From positions 1 to 33,686 of IMG/VR virus record IMGVR_UViG_3300047554_000408: 33,686 nt of DNA; one strand, given 5' to 3'. How positions within the stretch are numbered: the stretch's first letter is position 1; every line of letters begins with the position of its first letter. The stretch is from a virus. Made by a program: the position numbers and the translations under genes. A model generated the notes under the pieces. That model was not told where the DNA came from. It did not search any database and worked only from the letters and a program-made list of their open reading frames with translations. Of the stretch, positions 1-8,678 are shown piece by piece.

Positions 1-79
1 CATTTCACGCCCCTAGCAAGGCAATCACCCTGCCAGCACCCCTAAAGCCCGCCACGAGGCGCACAGAGGCGTATAGACC
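1..79. repeat. Left copy of imperfect terminal direct repeat
   Basis: This stretch matches the last 79 bases of the window (33608-33686) at 73 of 79 positions by direct comparison. The differences are scattered substitutions without indels. Because the copies are not identical, this is unlikely to be a simple assembly overlap of a circular molecule. The repeat is C-rich and non-coding. It could mark the packaging or end region (cos or pac side), which is inference. Confidence 0.8.
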
Positions 80-81
80 AT

Positions 82-138
82 TCGAACAAACTTTCGAACA
101 AACGAGGGGGGAGTGGGGTAAATCGAACAAACTTTCGA
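82..138. promoter_or_regulatory. Two LexA-like (SOS box) operators upstream of the terminase genes
   Basis: Two identical boxes, TCGAAC-AAAC-TTTCGA, lie at 82-97 and 123-138. The known actinobacterial LexA box is TCGAAC-N4-GTTCGA, so each copy differs by one base. A third copy (TCGAAC-AGAT-TTTCGA) lies at 32772-32787, near the other genome end. Host LexA may therefore bind here, but a terminase recognition role for repeated TTCGAACA is an alternative. I could not place a convincing sigma promoter between the boxes and the start at 222. Bases 139-221 hold only the leader and the Shine-Dalgarno sequence. Confidence 0.5.
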
Positions 139-221
139 CTAACTCACACCCCGCCCGCCATAGTTTGCACACATCCGCAGTTCAAACCATTTTAGGGTTA
201 TGCTTTAAGAAAGGAGTGTGT

Positions 222-668
222 ATGCCAAATCCACCGAAGCCGATTGAGCAGAAGCGTTTGACGGGTAATCCTGGTAAGCGGGCTATGCCTAAGGATGGGC
301 AACTTGTGGCTATGCCTCAGGTTGAGAACCCTAAACCGTTGCGCCCGTTGGGTGAGACTGGGCTTGCTTTTTGGGATGAGGCTTGGGGTAAGGGTCAGTT
401 GTGGTTGGGTCGTACTGATAAGTGGTTGGTGCAGTTGACGGCTGAGATGTTGGATGAGCGTGAGTCGTTGCGTTTGTCGGTTTTGGCTAATGCGGATGCT
501 GAGGATTCGTGGCGTGACCGTAGGCAGTTGCGTGACTTGGAGCGTTCTATTGTGTCTAACCTGTCGTTGTTGGCTTGGACTCCTGTTGACCGTAGCCGTT
601 ATGGGTTGGCTGAGGTGAAGGCTAAGTCGAAGTTGGCGGAGTTTATGGAAAAGCATGGCAACGGCTAA
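222..668 (+). CDS. terS: Terminase small subunit, P27-like
   Basis: 148 aa. It is the DNA-recognition subunit expected to deliver phage DNA to the large terminase. The N-terminus (MPNPPKPIEQKRLTGNPGKR) is typical of P27-family small terminases, as is the following helical body. ATG at 222 is preceded by AAGGAG at 211-216; an upstream in-frame start at 165 lacks a ribosome site and adds an unlikely leader. It overlaps the large subunit gene by 14 bases, indicating translational coupling. It sits first in the rightward structural operon. Confidence 0.82.
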   Translation: MPNPPKPIEQKRLTGNPGKRAMPKDGQLVAMPQVENPKPLRPLGETGLAFWDEAWGKGQLWLGRTDKWLVQLTAEMLDERESLRLSVLANADAEDSWRDRRQLRDLERSIVSNLSLLAWTPVDRSRYGLAEVKAKSKLAEFMEKHGNG

Positions 669-2181
669 AGCCTGGCCACCTGCTTGGTTGACTCCCGTTC
701 CTGAACCTGCGATTTTGGCGGGCAAGGGCGAGTCGGTTATTGATTTTGCTGAGATTTTCGGCATTATCACTAAGGATTCGATTGCTGGTCGTGCAGGTTC
801 GCAGTTGGTGTTGCGTGAGTGGCAGAAGGAACTGTTGCGTCACGTTTTCGCTAGGGATGATGATGGCGGGTTGCGCCACCGTATCAACCTAATCGGTATG
901 CCCCGTAAGCAAGGCAAGTCAGCCCTTGCGTCTACGCTCGGCGTGTACAGTCTTTACGCTGCTGGTATCAAGGGTGCTGAGGTTTATTCCTGTGCTGCTG
1001 ACCGTGACCAGGCCCGCATCGTGTTTGCTGACGCTAAACGCATGGTTGAAGCGTCTCCTGATTTGATGTCTATGGCGAAACTGTACCGTGACGCTATTGA
1101 AATCCCTGAAACTAACTCTGTGTACCGTGTGCTGTCGTCTGAGGCGTTCACGAAGGAAGGTTTGTCACCGACTACCGTAATCTTTGACGAGTTACATGCA
1201 CAGCCGAACCGTGAACTTTTTGACGTTATGTCGCTCGCTCAGGGTGCTAGAGGTTCTATGGCGAACCTGATTGCGATTACTACTGCTGGTGTCAAAACAG
1301 ACTCCACAGGCAAGGACTCTATTTGCTACTCGCTTTACCAGTACGGTCAGCGTGTGGCTCGTGGCGAGGTTGACGACCCGACATTCTTTATGGCTTGGTG
1401 GGAAGCACCACAAGAAGCAGACCACAGGTTGCAGGAAACGTGGGAAATCGCTAACCCTGGCATTAGCGACATTTGTGCGCTATCGGACTTTGAGTCGTCT
1501 GTGCGCCGAACCCCAGAGGCAGAGTTCCGCACTAAGCGTTGTAATCAGTGGGTGTCGTCTCAACTATCTTGGCTACCGACAGGTGCGTGGGATGCTTGCG
1601 AAACTGTGCAAGAACTAGACCCTGACGCTGACTATGTTCTCGGTTTTGACGGCTCGTTCAACGGTGACACGACTGTAATCATCGGTTGTAGGTTGCCTCG
1701 TGACTCTGAAGATAAACCTCACCTGTTCTTGGTTAAGGCGTGGGAGAAACCTGCCGATAGTGACGATTCTTGGCGAGTGGACATTCAAGACGCTGAGAAC
1801 GCTATTCTCAACTTTTGTGGGCGTTACACGGTGCGTGAGGTTGCTTGTGACCCGTTCCGTTGGCAACGGTCTATGGAAGTGTTGCAAGACGCTGGTGTTC
1901 CGATTGTGGAATGGCCGTCAACGTCTGCTAAACGTATGGTTGTGGCTTGTGCCAAGTTTTATGACGCTGTTATGGAGAAACGCCTCACGCATGATGGCGA
2001 CCCGCTACTAGCCCGTCACTTGGATAACGCTGTGGTGAAGATTGACAATCTAGGTCCACGCATTGTGAAAGAGAACCGTGCATCGAATCGGCGCATTGAC
2101 GCTGCCGTTGCATCAGTGATAGCGTATGACCGTTCAGGGTCTACAATAGAAGAAGCAATAATACCAGGATTTTTTATTTAG
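655..2181 (+). CDS. terL: Terminase large subunit
   Basis: 508 aa, normal for the family. It is the ATP-driven DNA packaging motor and nuclease. The Walker A-like segment GMPRKQGKSA lies at about residues 81-90 and the Walker B segment TVIFDEL at about 174-180. The C-terminal RNase H-like nuclease begins with GFDGS near residue 328, and an RIDAAVA segment near the C-terminus supplies a further acidic residue. The gene overlaps terS and is followed closely by a small membrane protein gene and the portal gene. Confidence 0.93.
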   Translation: MATAKAWPPAWLTPVPEPAILAGKGESVIDFAEIFGIITKDSIAGRAGSQLVLREWQKELLRHVFARDDDGGLRHRINLIGMPRKQGKSALASTLGVYSLYAAGIKGAEVYSCAADRDQARIVFADAKRMVEASPDLMSMAKLYRDAIEIPETNSVYRVLSSEAFTKEGLSPTTVIFDELHAQPNRELFDVMSLAQGARGSMANLIAITTAGVKTDSTGKDSICYSLYQYGQRVARGEVDDPTFFMAWWEAPQEADHRLQETWEIANPGISDICALSDFESSVRRTPEAEFRTKRCNQWVSSQLSWLPTGAWDACETVQELDPDADYVLGFDGSFNGDTTVIIGCRLPRDSEDKPHLFLVKAWEKPADSDDSWRVDIQDAENAILNFCGRYTVREVACDPFRWQRSMEVLQDAGVPIVEWPSTSAKRMVVACAKFYDAVMEKRLTHDGDPLLARHLDNAVVKIDNLGPRIVKENRASNRRIDAAVASVIAYDRSGSTIEEAIIPGFFI

Positions 2182-2189
2182 GTGGTCAG

Positions 2190-2327
2190 TTGATTGCAAC
2201 AATAATTCAGGCGGTTGGTATCGCTGTAATGTCAATAGGGGTTGGCATGGCTTGGCTGCCTGCTGGTGTGATTGTCGCTGGTGTGGGGCTAGTTTTGTTT
2301 GGTTTGGCTTTGGAACGGAGTAAGTAA
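2190..2327 (+). CDS. Small membrane protein, unknown function
   Basis: 45 aa, TTG start with AGGTGG just upstream. Almost the whole chain is hydrophobic (IIQAVGIAVMSIGVGMAWL, then VIVAGVGLVLFGLAL), predicting two membrane passes or a hairpin, and it ends in a basic tail ERSK. It fits exactly between terL and portal: its TAA shares one base with the portal ATG (TAATG). Similar tiny membrane proteins are common beside terminase genes in actinophages. The function is not known. Confidence 0.6.
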   Translation: MIATIIQAVGIAVMSIGVGMAWLPAGVIVAGVGLVLFGLALERSK

Positions 2328-3667
2328 TGCTCGGAAATCTTTTTGGTGAGGAGAGGGCATTATCGTATCAGCAGGTCTTCGCTAACGGTGAGGACTTTGT
2401 TACTCAGACTGAGGCTGGCGTTGTAATCAACTCTGAGACTGCGTTCAAGATTGTTGCGTTCTTCTCTGCCGTGTCGCTATATTCGGACACTATCTCAACT
2501 TTGCCTGTTGACGCTTTTATTCGCCTTGACGGTGACCGTAAGCCTTACCGCCCGAAGCCTACTTGGATTGACCAACCTGACGTTGACCTGCCACGTCAAG
2601 CACACTATGGTCAGGTCGTTACCTCGCTGCTAGTGAACGGCAACTCGTACACTCGTGTCTACCGTGACCGTAACGGTGACGTTGTAAACCTTGTTGTTGT
2701 TGACCCGACAAAGGTGCAGGTTGAGCGTTCTGCTCTTGGTCGCAAAATGTTTATTATTCAGGGCGAACCTAAGCCTCTAACTAGCAAAGAAGTTTTGCAC
2801 ATCATTGACTTGGCTGTGCCAGGGTCGCTGTACGGTATGAGCCGTGTAGAGAAACTGAAGGATGCGCTTGGTGTGGCTACTGCGTTGCAGAACTTTGCTG
2901 CACGTTTCTTCCAGCAGGGCGCAACCACTAACGGCGTTATCGAGTTCCCTGGCAACTTGACCCCTGAGCAACTGCGTGCTTTGCAGGAAGGCTTCGACAG
3001 CCGTCACAAGGGTTGGCGTAAAGCCCACAAGACAGGCGTACTGTTCGGTGGCGCACAATACAAAGACACTAGCGTTCCAAACGACAAGGCACAGTTCCTT
3101 GAGTCTCGCCGTTTTGCTGTTGAGGAAATGGCTCGTGCGTTCAACGTGCCACTACACATGATGGGTATTCCAGGCACTAACACTTACGCCTCTGTGGAAC
3201 AAAACAACTTGCAGTGGATTAGCCACTCGCTTCGCCCTATCTTGGAAAAGATTGAATGGGCTTATTCACAGTTGTTGCCAGGCAACGCTTTCATCAAGTT
3301 CAACTTCAACGCTCTACTGCGTGGTGACCTACAATCTCGTGCTACCGCTTACAGCATCATGCTTCAGCAGGGCGCAAGCACCATCAACGAGGTTCGTAGA
3401 CTTGAGGACTTGCCACCTGTTGAGGGTGGTGACACTCCTCGTGTTCCTCTAGCGAACGTGAGCCTGTCGGCTGCTAACTTGCAGGAAACGAAACTTCGTG
3501 TAGACATGGCTGACACTCTTATCAAGGATGGTTTTGACCCGTCATCTGTTCTTGACGTGTTGAGCCTGCCTGAGATTGAGTATGCAGAAACCCCTGAGGT
3601 TGAGGTGCAAGAGGGCGAAATGGGCAGCCCTGACGATGAAATGATGCAGGAAGACGAGGCGCAGTAA
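2327..3667 (+). CDS. Portal protein, HK97 family
   Basis: 446 aa, typical for HK97-type portals. It forms the dodecameric ring at the capsid vertex through which DNA enters and to which the tail attaches. The N-terminal region (FKIVAFFSAVSLYSDTISTL), the central FFQQGATTNGVIEFP and the segment around MARAFNVPLHMMG are characteristic of phage portals. The C-terminus is acidic and methionine-rich. Start and stop overlap the neighbours by single bases (TAATG), so the head genes are translationally coupled. Confidence 0.92.
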   Translation: MLGNLFGEERALSYQQVFANGEDFVTQTEAGVVINSETAFKIVAFFSAVSLYSDTISTLPVDAFIRLDGDRKPYRPKPTWIDQPDVDLPRQAHYGQVVTSLLVNGNSYTRVYRDRNGDVVNLVVVDPTKVQVERSALGRKMFIIQGEPKPLTSKEVLHIIDLAVPGSLYGMSRVEKLKDALGVATALQNFAARFFQQGATTNGVIEFPGNLTPEQLRALQEGFDSRHKGWRKAHKTGVLFGGAQYKDTSVPNDKAQFLESRRFAVEEMARAFNVPLHMMGIPGTNTYASVEQNNLQWISHSLRPILEKIEWAYSQLLPGNAFIKFNFNALLRGDLQSRATAYSIMLQQGASTINEVRRLEDLPPVEGGDTPRVPLANVSLSAANLQETKLRVDMADTLIKDGFDPSSVLDVLSLPEIEYAETPEVEVQEGEMGSPDDEMMQEDEAQ

Positions 3668-3924
3668 TGCTCACCACTGGTCAAACAACTGCGGGAACTG
3701 TCGCCGTGCAACTTGACGGCACAAGCAATAGCAACTGGCAGATTCACATTTCTAACGATGACAACACTGATACTCTTTACATTGGTAACGGTGACGTGAC
3801 CACCTCTAATGGTTTGCGTTTGTACAAACTAGAGAAACTTGTTTTGAACATGAACCCTGGTGAAAGTTTGCACGTTATCTCCACCAAAGATGGTCACACC
3901 TTAAGTTGGATGAAGCAGGTCTAA
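3667..3924 (+). CDS. Putative head decoration or fibre-like small protein
   Basis: 85 aa, mostly predicted beta strands, with Asn/Asp/Thr-rich turns (SNDDNTDTLYIGNGDVTTSNG). Small beta proteins at this position between portal and protease are often head-associated or contribute to receptor-contacting structures, but no specific family is recognised. The ATG overlaps the portal stop, and its own TAA overlaps the protease ATG at 3924, so it belongs to the head operon. Confidence 0.6.
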   Translation: MLTTGQTTAGTVAVQLDGTSNSNWQIHISNDDNTDTLYIGNGDVTTSNGLRLYKLEKLVLNMNPGESLHVISTKDGHTLSWMKQV

Positions 3925-5231
3925 TGCCATACTTTATTACCGACAGTGCTGAGGGTTGCGAAGGTTGGGCAACTGTCAAAGACGATGGCGAAGTCATGGG
4001 TTGCCACACCACTAAGCAGGCTGCCGTTGACCAAATGGTTGCTATCTCGCTTGCTGAGGACATTGAACCTGGTGGCGAACGTTCTGAGGTTCGTGCCATT
4101 GATGTAGCCCCACCCTCATACATGAGGGCTGCTGCCCGCCGTGGACTCAAGTATTACGAAGAAGGAAAAGGTGGCGCAGGTCTAGTCCCTGCCACTATTC
4201 GTGAAGCCCGTGAGATGGCTGCTGGTCGTGTTTCTGCCGACAAGTGGGTGCGTCTCTCTGCGTGGATTGCCCGCCACCTACCAGACCTTGATGCCCCTAA
4301 AAACAAGAACGCTACTGACCCTGACTATCCTGGTGCTGGTTTAGTGGCTCATCTACTATGGGGTTCAGGGCCTACAAAGCGTCAAGCGTTGCGGGCTAAG
4401 GCATTTGCTGATTCTGCTGTTGCTAGGATTAAAGCATCTGATGAAAGAGAAACTATGACTGAAATCAACGAACAGCGCAACAAGTGGCTTTCGGCTTCTT
4501 GGGCTATCAAGGCTCGCATTGAGGGTCTATCTGATGAGGCTCGCTCTGTGGGTGGTCACGAGGTTCGCACTACGCCTACCGAGTTTGAGATTCGTGACGA
4601 GAACGATGGCATGACCATTAGCGGTTACGCTGCCGTGTTCAACAGTGAGAGCGAACCACTACCGTTCATTGAACGTATCGCCCCTGGTGCGTTTACTCGT
4701 TCGCTAAAGTCTCGCAACGAGATTAAGTTGTTGTGGAATCACGACAGCGGTGAGCCTATGGCTTCGTTGCGTGGTGGCAGCCTACGCCTATGGGAAGACG
4801 ACAAGGGTTTGGCTTACGAAGCGAAACTTGCTAACACTACTCGTGGTCGTGACGTTGCTGAACTTATCCGCAGCAAAGTAATTGATGCTATGTCGTTTGG
4901 GTTCAACGTTATCAAGGACACTTGGGATGAGCGTGGAAACCGCACTCTTGAGTCTGTCAGGATTCACGAAATTTCAGTGGTTTCTTACCCTGCGTACACG
5001 GCTACTGCTGGCACTGTGCAGGTTCGTTCCGCTGAGGGTGGCATTGACGCTGAGGCTCTCGCTGACGCTCTGCTACGCCTAGAGTCTGGTGAGGAACTAG
5101 AAACTGACCACGCACAACTAATCAAAGACGTTGTTTCTAAACTAGAGAAAACTCCAGAGGTCGAAGAAGTATCTGGCAACATCCTAGACTTGAAGCAGAA
5201 GCAACTTGACCTACTTATGAAACGAGTCTAA
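3924..5231 (+). CDS. Capsid maturation protease with N-terminal extra domains
   Basis: 435 aa. The C-terminal half is an HK97-type prohead protease (S78/U35): ISGYAAVFN, then the catalytic His in LLWNHDSGEP (about residue 273) and the catalytic Ser in DAMSFGFNV (about 324). The N-terminal half is extra. It has a small MPYFITD...AVDQM module and then a helical module with RRGLKYYEEGKGGAG, WVRLSAWIARH and PGAGLVAHLLWG, a pattern I recall from other phage head-gene fusions. An internal ATG at 4455 could give a separate protease of about 258 aa. The chosen start overlaps the upstream stop as TAATG. Confidence 0.85.
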   Translation: MPYFITDSAEGCEGWATVKDDGEVMGCHTTKQAAVDQMVAISLAEDIEPGGERSEVRAIDVAPPSYMRAAARRGLKYYEEGKGGAGLVPATIREAREMAAGRVSADKWVRLSAWIARHLPDLDAPKNKNATDPDYPGAGLVAHLLWGSGPTKRQALRAKAFADSAVARIKASDERETMTEINEQRNKWLSASWAIKARIEGLSDEARSVGGHEVRTTPTEFEIRDENDGMTISGYAAVFNSESEPLPFIERIAPGAFTRSLKSRNEIKLLWNHDSGEPMASLRGGSLRLWEDDKGLAYEAKLANTTRGRDVAELIRSKVIDAMSFGFNVIKDTWDERGNRTLESVRIHEISVVSYPAYTATAGTVQVRSAEGGIDAEALADALLRLESGEELETDHAQLIKDVVSKLEKTPEVEEVSGNILDLKQKQLDLLMKRV

Positions 5232-5232
5232 A

Positions 5233-5403
5233 TTGGCTACTAAAGAACAGATTATTGAAGCAATCTTGAAGGTCGCTGGCGAACCTGCTGTCGGCCCGAT
5301 TAAGGACATGGCAGGCGATTTCGCTGATGCCATCGTTGCCCTTGATGCACCAGTACAAGAAGTTGAAGAAACTCGTGTAGTCAAGGCGAAAGAAACTCGC
5401 TAG
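5233..5403 (+). CDS. Small protein after the protease, possible scaffold-like helper
   Basis: 56 aa, TTG start directly after the protease stop with no strong ribosome site, so probably coupled. It begins MATKEQIIEAILKVAGEP and continues as an amphipathic helix with a charged tail (EVEETRVVKAKETR). It is the last gene before the terminator at 5425. The position next to protease and capsid genes suggests a head-morphogenesis role, but no family is recognised. Confidence 0.55.
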   Translation: MATKEQIIEAILKVAGEPAVGPIKDMAGDFADAIVALDAPVQEVEETRVVKAKETR

Positions 5404-5424
5404 TCCCCCTTCCAAGCGAGTTCA

Positions 5425-5463
5425 CCCCCACAGGTTTTCCCCTTTTCCCTGTGGGGGTTTCGC
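5425..5463 (+). terminator. Intrinsic terminator ending the packaging/protease block
   Basis: A perfect 10-bp stem, CCCCCACAGG at 5425-5434 and CCTGTGGGGG at 5448-5457, encloses a pyrimidine-rich loop and is followed by TTTCGCTTT. It separates the head-assembly genes from the capsid gene, allowing independent capsid expression. Confidence 0.85.
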
Positions 5464-5508
5464 TTTGTCTGGGGCGTGTATAAAACGTTATGTAAACTTT
5501 TAGTTGTG

Positions 5509-5554
5509 GTTGAGTGTTAGCACCGCTACCTTGTCTGTTGAGTGTCAGCACCGC
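5509..5554 (+). repeat. Two 18-bp direct repeats in the capsid gene leader
   Basis: GTTGAGTGTTAGCACCGC (5509-5526) and GTTGAGTGTCAGCACCGC (5537-5554) differ at one base and repeat every 28 bp. They lie between the terminator and the capsid start, where a promoter is needed. A TATAAA at 5479-5484 and TTGTCT at 5531-5536 are nearby, but no well-spaced promoter is clear. The repeats may bind a regulator or be a duplicated promoter segment. Confidence 0.5.
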
Positions 5555-5586
5555 AGAATCATTGTTCATTTCTATTTAGGAGATTC

Positions 5587-6756
5587 ATGTCTGAATTTGC
5601 AAAATTTCAGTCTGAGGCTCGTGCTAAGGCTTGGGAAGCAGCAAAGGTCATCCTTGACCGTGCTGCTGCTGAGAAGCGTGACCTCACCGCTGAAGAAAAC
5701 GTTCAATACGAACGTATTTCGGCTGAACTAGACGAGCGTGCTGCGCTTATCGAATCAGCAAACAACCTCGCTGCTCGTGAAGAGCGTGCTGCTGAGGCTG
5801 CGTCTGCTTTCATCCCATCGAACACCCGTTCGCTAGATGACAGCGACATCCTTCGTGCTATCGCTATGGGCGAGCAGCGTGGACACGAGTTCAACTCGGA
5901 GAAGCGTACCCTTGTTCCAAGCGACAACACTGTACCTAAGTCGTTCTACAACCAGGTATTCCAGATTGCCCGCCTTGCTGGCCCAATGCTGGATGTTTCG
6001 GATGTTATCAACACCACCACTGGTGAGTCGCTAACCATCCCAACCCTGACTGCTCGTTCGACTGCAACCATCAAGGGTGCTGGAACTGCCATCTCAGAGT
6101 CTGAGCCAACGTTCTCGTCAATCACTCTTGGTGCGTTCAAGTACTCGTTCCTTGTTCCAGTTGCTAACGAACTGCTAACTGACGCTGGTTTCGACCTGTC
6201 GGCACTTATCGCAGAGCAGGCTGGTAACGCTATCGGTTTCGCCGTCAACAACGGTCTAACCAACGGAACTGGCACTGTTGAGCCAACTGGTATCCTTACC
6301 GCTGCATCGTCTGCCGTCACTGGTGGAACTGGTGTTTCGGGTGCTGCAACCTACGAGAACCTCGTAGACCTTGTGTACGCACTTGACGGTCAGGCTCGTC
6401 TACTTCCAGGCGTGGGCTTCCTCGCTGGCAAGTCGGCTATTGCCTCTATCCGCAAGATTAAGGATGGTGCAGGTAACTACATCTTCACCCCTGCCACTGC
6501 TGGTCAGCCAGACCAAATCCTCGGCTACCGTCTCATTGAGAACCCTGCTATGCCTGCTGTTGCTACTGGTGCGAAGTCGGTCCTATTCGGACACCTACCT
6601 TCGTACAAGGTTCGCACCGCTGGTGGTATCCAGGTTGCTCAGTCGGGCGACTACGCTTTCGACAAGGATGTGACCACTTTCCGTGTGACCATGCGTGTTG
6701 ACGGTAACCTAACCCACTCGGCTCACGCCGTATGGTTCAAGGGTGGCGCAAGTTAA
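5587..6756 (+). CDS. Major capsid protein, HK97 fold
   Basis: 389 aa. It is the shell-forming protein. The first about 90 residues are charged and helical (FQSEARAKAWEAAKVILDR and onward), like the HK97 delta/scaffold domain removed by the protease. The rest carries typical capsid features, such as VIEQAG-like SALIAEQAGNAIGFAVN and a C-terminal beta-rich region. ATG at 5587 follows TTAGGAGATTC; an upstream in-frame start at 5542 has no ribosome site. Codons are strongly C-ending (ATC, ACC, CTC) compared with neighbours, as expected for the most abundant protein. It is flanked by terminators on both sides. Confidence 0.93.
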   Translation: MSEFAKFQSEARAKAWEAAKVILDRAAAEKRDLTAEENVQYERISAELDERAALIESANNLAAREERAAEAASAFIPSNTRSLDDSDILRAIAMGEQRGHEFNSEKRTLVPSDNTVPKSFYNQVFQIARLAGPMLDVSDVINTTTGESLTIPTLTARSTATIKGAGTAISESEPTFSSITLGAFKYSFLVPVANELLTDAGFDLSALIAEQAGNAIGFAVNNGLTNGTGTVEPTGILTAASSAVTGGTGVSGAATYENLVDLVYALDGQARLLPGVGFLAGKSAIASIRKIKDGAGNYIFTPATAGQPDQILGYRLIENPAMPAVATGAKSVLFGHLPSYKVRTAGGIQVAQSGDYAFDKDVTTFRVTMRVDGNLTHSAHAVWFKGGAS

Positions 6757-6777
6757 CCCTTAGCCCTCAAAGGCTGG

Positions 6778-6820
6778 ACACCCCTCAGAGTTGCGTAGGA
6801 CTCTGGGGGGTGTTCTTTTG
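6778..6820 (+). terminator. Intrinsic terminator after the capsid gene
   Basis: ACACCCCTCAGAGT (6778-6791) pairs with ACTCTGGGGGGTGT (6800-6813), 14 positions with one T-G wobble, followed by TTCTTTTG. It insulates the glycosylation genes from capsid transcription. Confidence 0.85.
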
Positions 6821-6827
6821 CTATTAT
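6819..6827 (+). promoter_or_regulatory. Extended -10 promoter for the glycosylation cassette
   Basis: TGCTATTAT provides TG-n-TATTAT at 6819-6827, a good extended -10 element without an obvious -35. Transcription would start near 6834, giving a leader of about 19 bases that contains GAAAGG before the ATG at 6853. It overlaps the tail of the capsid terminator, so the three-gene cassette appears to be an independent transcription unit. Confidence 0.55.
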
Positions 6828-6852
6828 GGGATTACTACGAAAGGTATAAAAA

Positions 6853-8034
6853 ATGGGTTCTAAAAAGGTTGTGTCTGTTTGGTCAAATAGCCCGTATCAG
6901 CCGACAGGTTATGGTGTGCAGGCTGGTTATCTGGTTGACCGTTTGAAGCGTGACGATTATGCGGTTGCTGCTTTGTCTAACTATGGCCTTGAGGGTAACA
7001 ACTCTACGTTGGAAACCCCGTATGGCACTATCCCTCATTATGCTCGTGGCATGGAAGCGTACTCTAACGATGTAGCCCCTATGCACCATGCTCACTGGTT
7101 GCAGCAAAACCCTGACGCTAAAGACGTGTTCATTAGCCTGTATGACGTGTGGGTGTTGAAGGGTTCTGCTTGGGACAAGATGCGTAAGATTGCGTCTTGG
7201 ACTCCGCTTGACCATGTGACGATGCCACCGAAGGTTGAGGCTTGGTTGCGTAAACCTAACGTGACTCCTATCGCTATGTCGCCGTTTGGTGTGAAGCAGA
7301 TGAATGATAAAGGCATTGACTGCCTATACATTCCGCATGGTGTTGACACTAAGGTTATGAAACCAACCTATGAGATTAACGGTGTACCTACCCGTGAGTA
7401 TCTAGGGTTCGGTAAGGATGATTTTGTGGTTGGCATGGTTGCTGCGAACAAGGCTTCTGGGCTTGTGCATCGCAAAGCGTTTAGCGAGAACATTATGGCT
7501 TTCAGCGTGTTCTTGCAGTCGCACCCTGACGCTAAGTTGTATCTGCACACTGACCCGCTAGGTTCTGCTGGTGGCTGGAACTTGTTGAAACTGCTTGAGG
7601 CTTGTGGTGTTCCTGAGTCTGCTGTGCGTTTCCCTAATCTGGTTGATTACAAGTATGGTATTTCGCCTGAAATCTTGGCAGCGTTTATGACCACTATGGA
7701 TGTGTTGCTTGCCCCGTCTTACGGTGAGGGTTTTGGTGTGCCACAGATGGAAGCGCAGGCTTGTGGTACTCGTGTGATTGGTTCTGACTGGGCTGCTGCG
7801 CCTGGCCTGTTGTCGGATGATTCGTTCTTAGTTGAGGGCCAACCGACTTGGGATAGCGGTCAGGATTCGTGGTGGATGACTCCGCTTGTGCCGTCTATCG
7901 TGTCTGCGCTTGAGGCTGCTTATGCTGCGCCTCGTGAACGTTCACAGGCAAGCATTGACTTTGCTGCCGACTTTGATGTTGACGTGGTGTGGGAGAAGTA
8001 TTGGATTCCTGCGCTTGACGAGTTGTTTGCATGA
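6853..8034 (+). CDS. Glycosyltransferase, GT-B fold (GT4-like)
   Basis: 393 aa, the full length of a GT-B enzyme. It is likely to transfer a sugar from a nucleotide-sugar donor. The N-terminal Rossmann half begins with VWSNSPYQPTGYGVQ. The C-terminal donor-binding half contains YLHTDPLG and the E-x7-E motif in PSYGEGFGVPQMEAQACG (near residues 289-306). It is the first gene of a cassette with another transferase (4-bp overlap) and a cytidylyltransferase. Placement between capsid and connector genes suggests virion glycosylation or late host-surface modification. Donor and acceptor cannot be read from sequence. Confidence 0.85.
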   Translation: MGSKKVVSVWSNSPYQPTGYGVQAGYLVDRLKRDDYAVAALSNYGLEGNNSTLETPYGTIPHYARGMEAYSNDVAPMHHAHWLQQNPDAKDVFISLYDVWVLKGSAWDKMRKIASWTPLDHVTMPPKVEAWLRKPNVTPIAMSPFGVKQMNDKGIDCLYIPHGVDTKVMKPTYEINGVPTREYLGFGKDDFVVGMVAANKASGLVHRKAFSENIMAFSVFLQSHPDAKLYLHTDPLGSAGGWNLLKLLEACGVPESAVRFPNLVDYKYGISPEILAAFMTTMDVLLAPSYGEGFGVPQMEAQACGTRVIGSDWAAAPGLLSDDSFLVEGQPTWDSGQDSWWMTPLVPSIVSALEAAYAAPRERSQASIDFAADFDVDVVWEKYWIPALDELFA

Positions 8035-8678
8035 TTCCCGTTGTTGGCTTTGCTACGGTGAACAGGTTTGACCTTGCTGACCGTTTAGTGAAGTCTATTG
8101 ACTATCCTGTTGAGCATTTGGTTATTGTTGACAACTCTGGCACTGGCACTTATCTGCCACCTGAGAATGACTTTGTGCAGAACGTGTGGGTGTTGCCTAT
8201 CCCGTTCGGTCTTGGCCTTGTGGGTGCATGGAATCTGATTATCAAGTCCACGCCTTACGCCCCGTATTGGGTGTGTGTGAATGATGATGCTTGGTTTGCG
8301 CCTGGCTCGTTAGAGAAGATTGCTGCTGAGGCTGACCCGTCAACTATCTCGTTCCCTAGCATTGTGCCTCACTGGTCGTGTGCCATTTTCGGTGAGGAGA
8401 TGATTGCTAAGGTTGGCTTGTATGACGAACGTTTCTACCCGTTGTACTTTGATGACAACGACATGGAACGCCGTCTAAAACACGCTGGCTTTGAACCTAA
8501 ATGGATTGACGCTAAAGTAAACCATGACAACAGTTCTACGTTGAACTCTGGCTTTCAGGAACAGAATGGTCGCACTTATGGAACGAATCAAGCACTTCTT
8601 AATGACAAGATTGCGTCTGAGGACTTCTCCGAGGGCCACTGGAGTTTGCAAGTGCGAAGGGACAACCGTTGGGACTAA
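8031..8678 (+). CDS. Glycosyltransferase, GT-A fold (GT2-like)
   Basis: 215 aa. The N-terminus VVGFATVNRFDLADRLVKSI and LVIVDNSG match the nucleotide-binding start of GT2 enzymes. VCVNDDAWF provides a DxD-type metal/donor site (near residue 85), and LYFDDNDMERRLKHAGF matches the acceptor-side ED-like region. It is short but has all the core elements. The ATG overlaps the upstream stop by 4 bases and the 3' end overlaps the cytidylyltransferase by 10 bases, so the three genes are coupled. Confidence 0.8.
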   Translation: MIPVVGFATVNRFDLADRLVKSIDYPVEHLVIVDNSGTGTYLPPENDFVQNVWVLPIPFGLGLVGAWNLIIKSTPYAPYWVCVNDDAWFAPGSLEKIAAEADPSTISFPSIVPHWSCAIFGEEMIAKVGLYDERFYPLYFDDNDMERRLKHAGFEPKWIDAKVNHDNSSTLNSGFQEQNGRTYGTNQALLNDKIASEDFSEGHWSLQVRRDNRWD

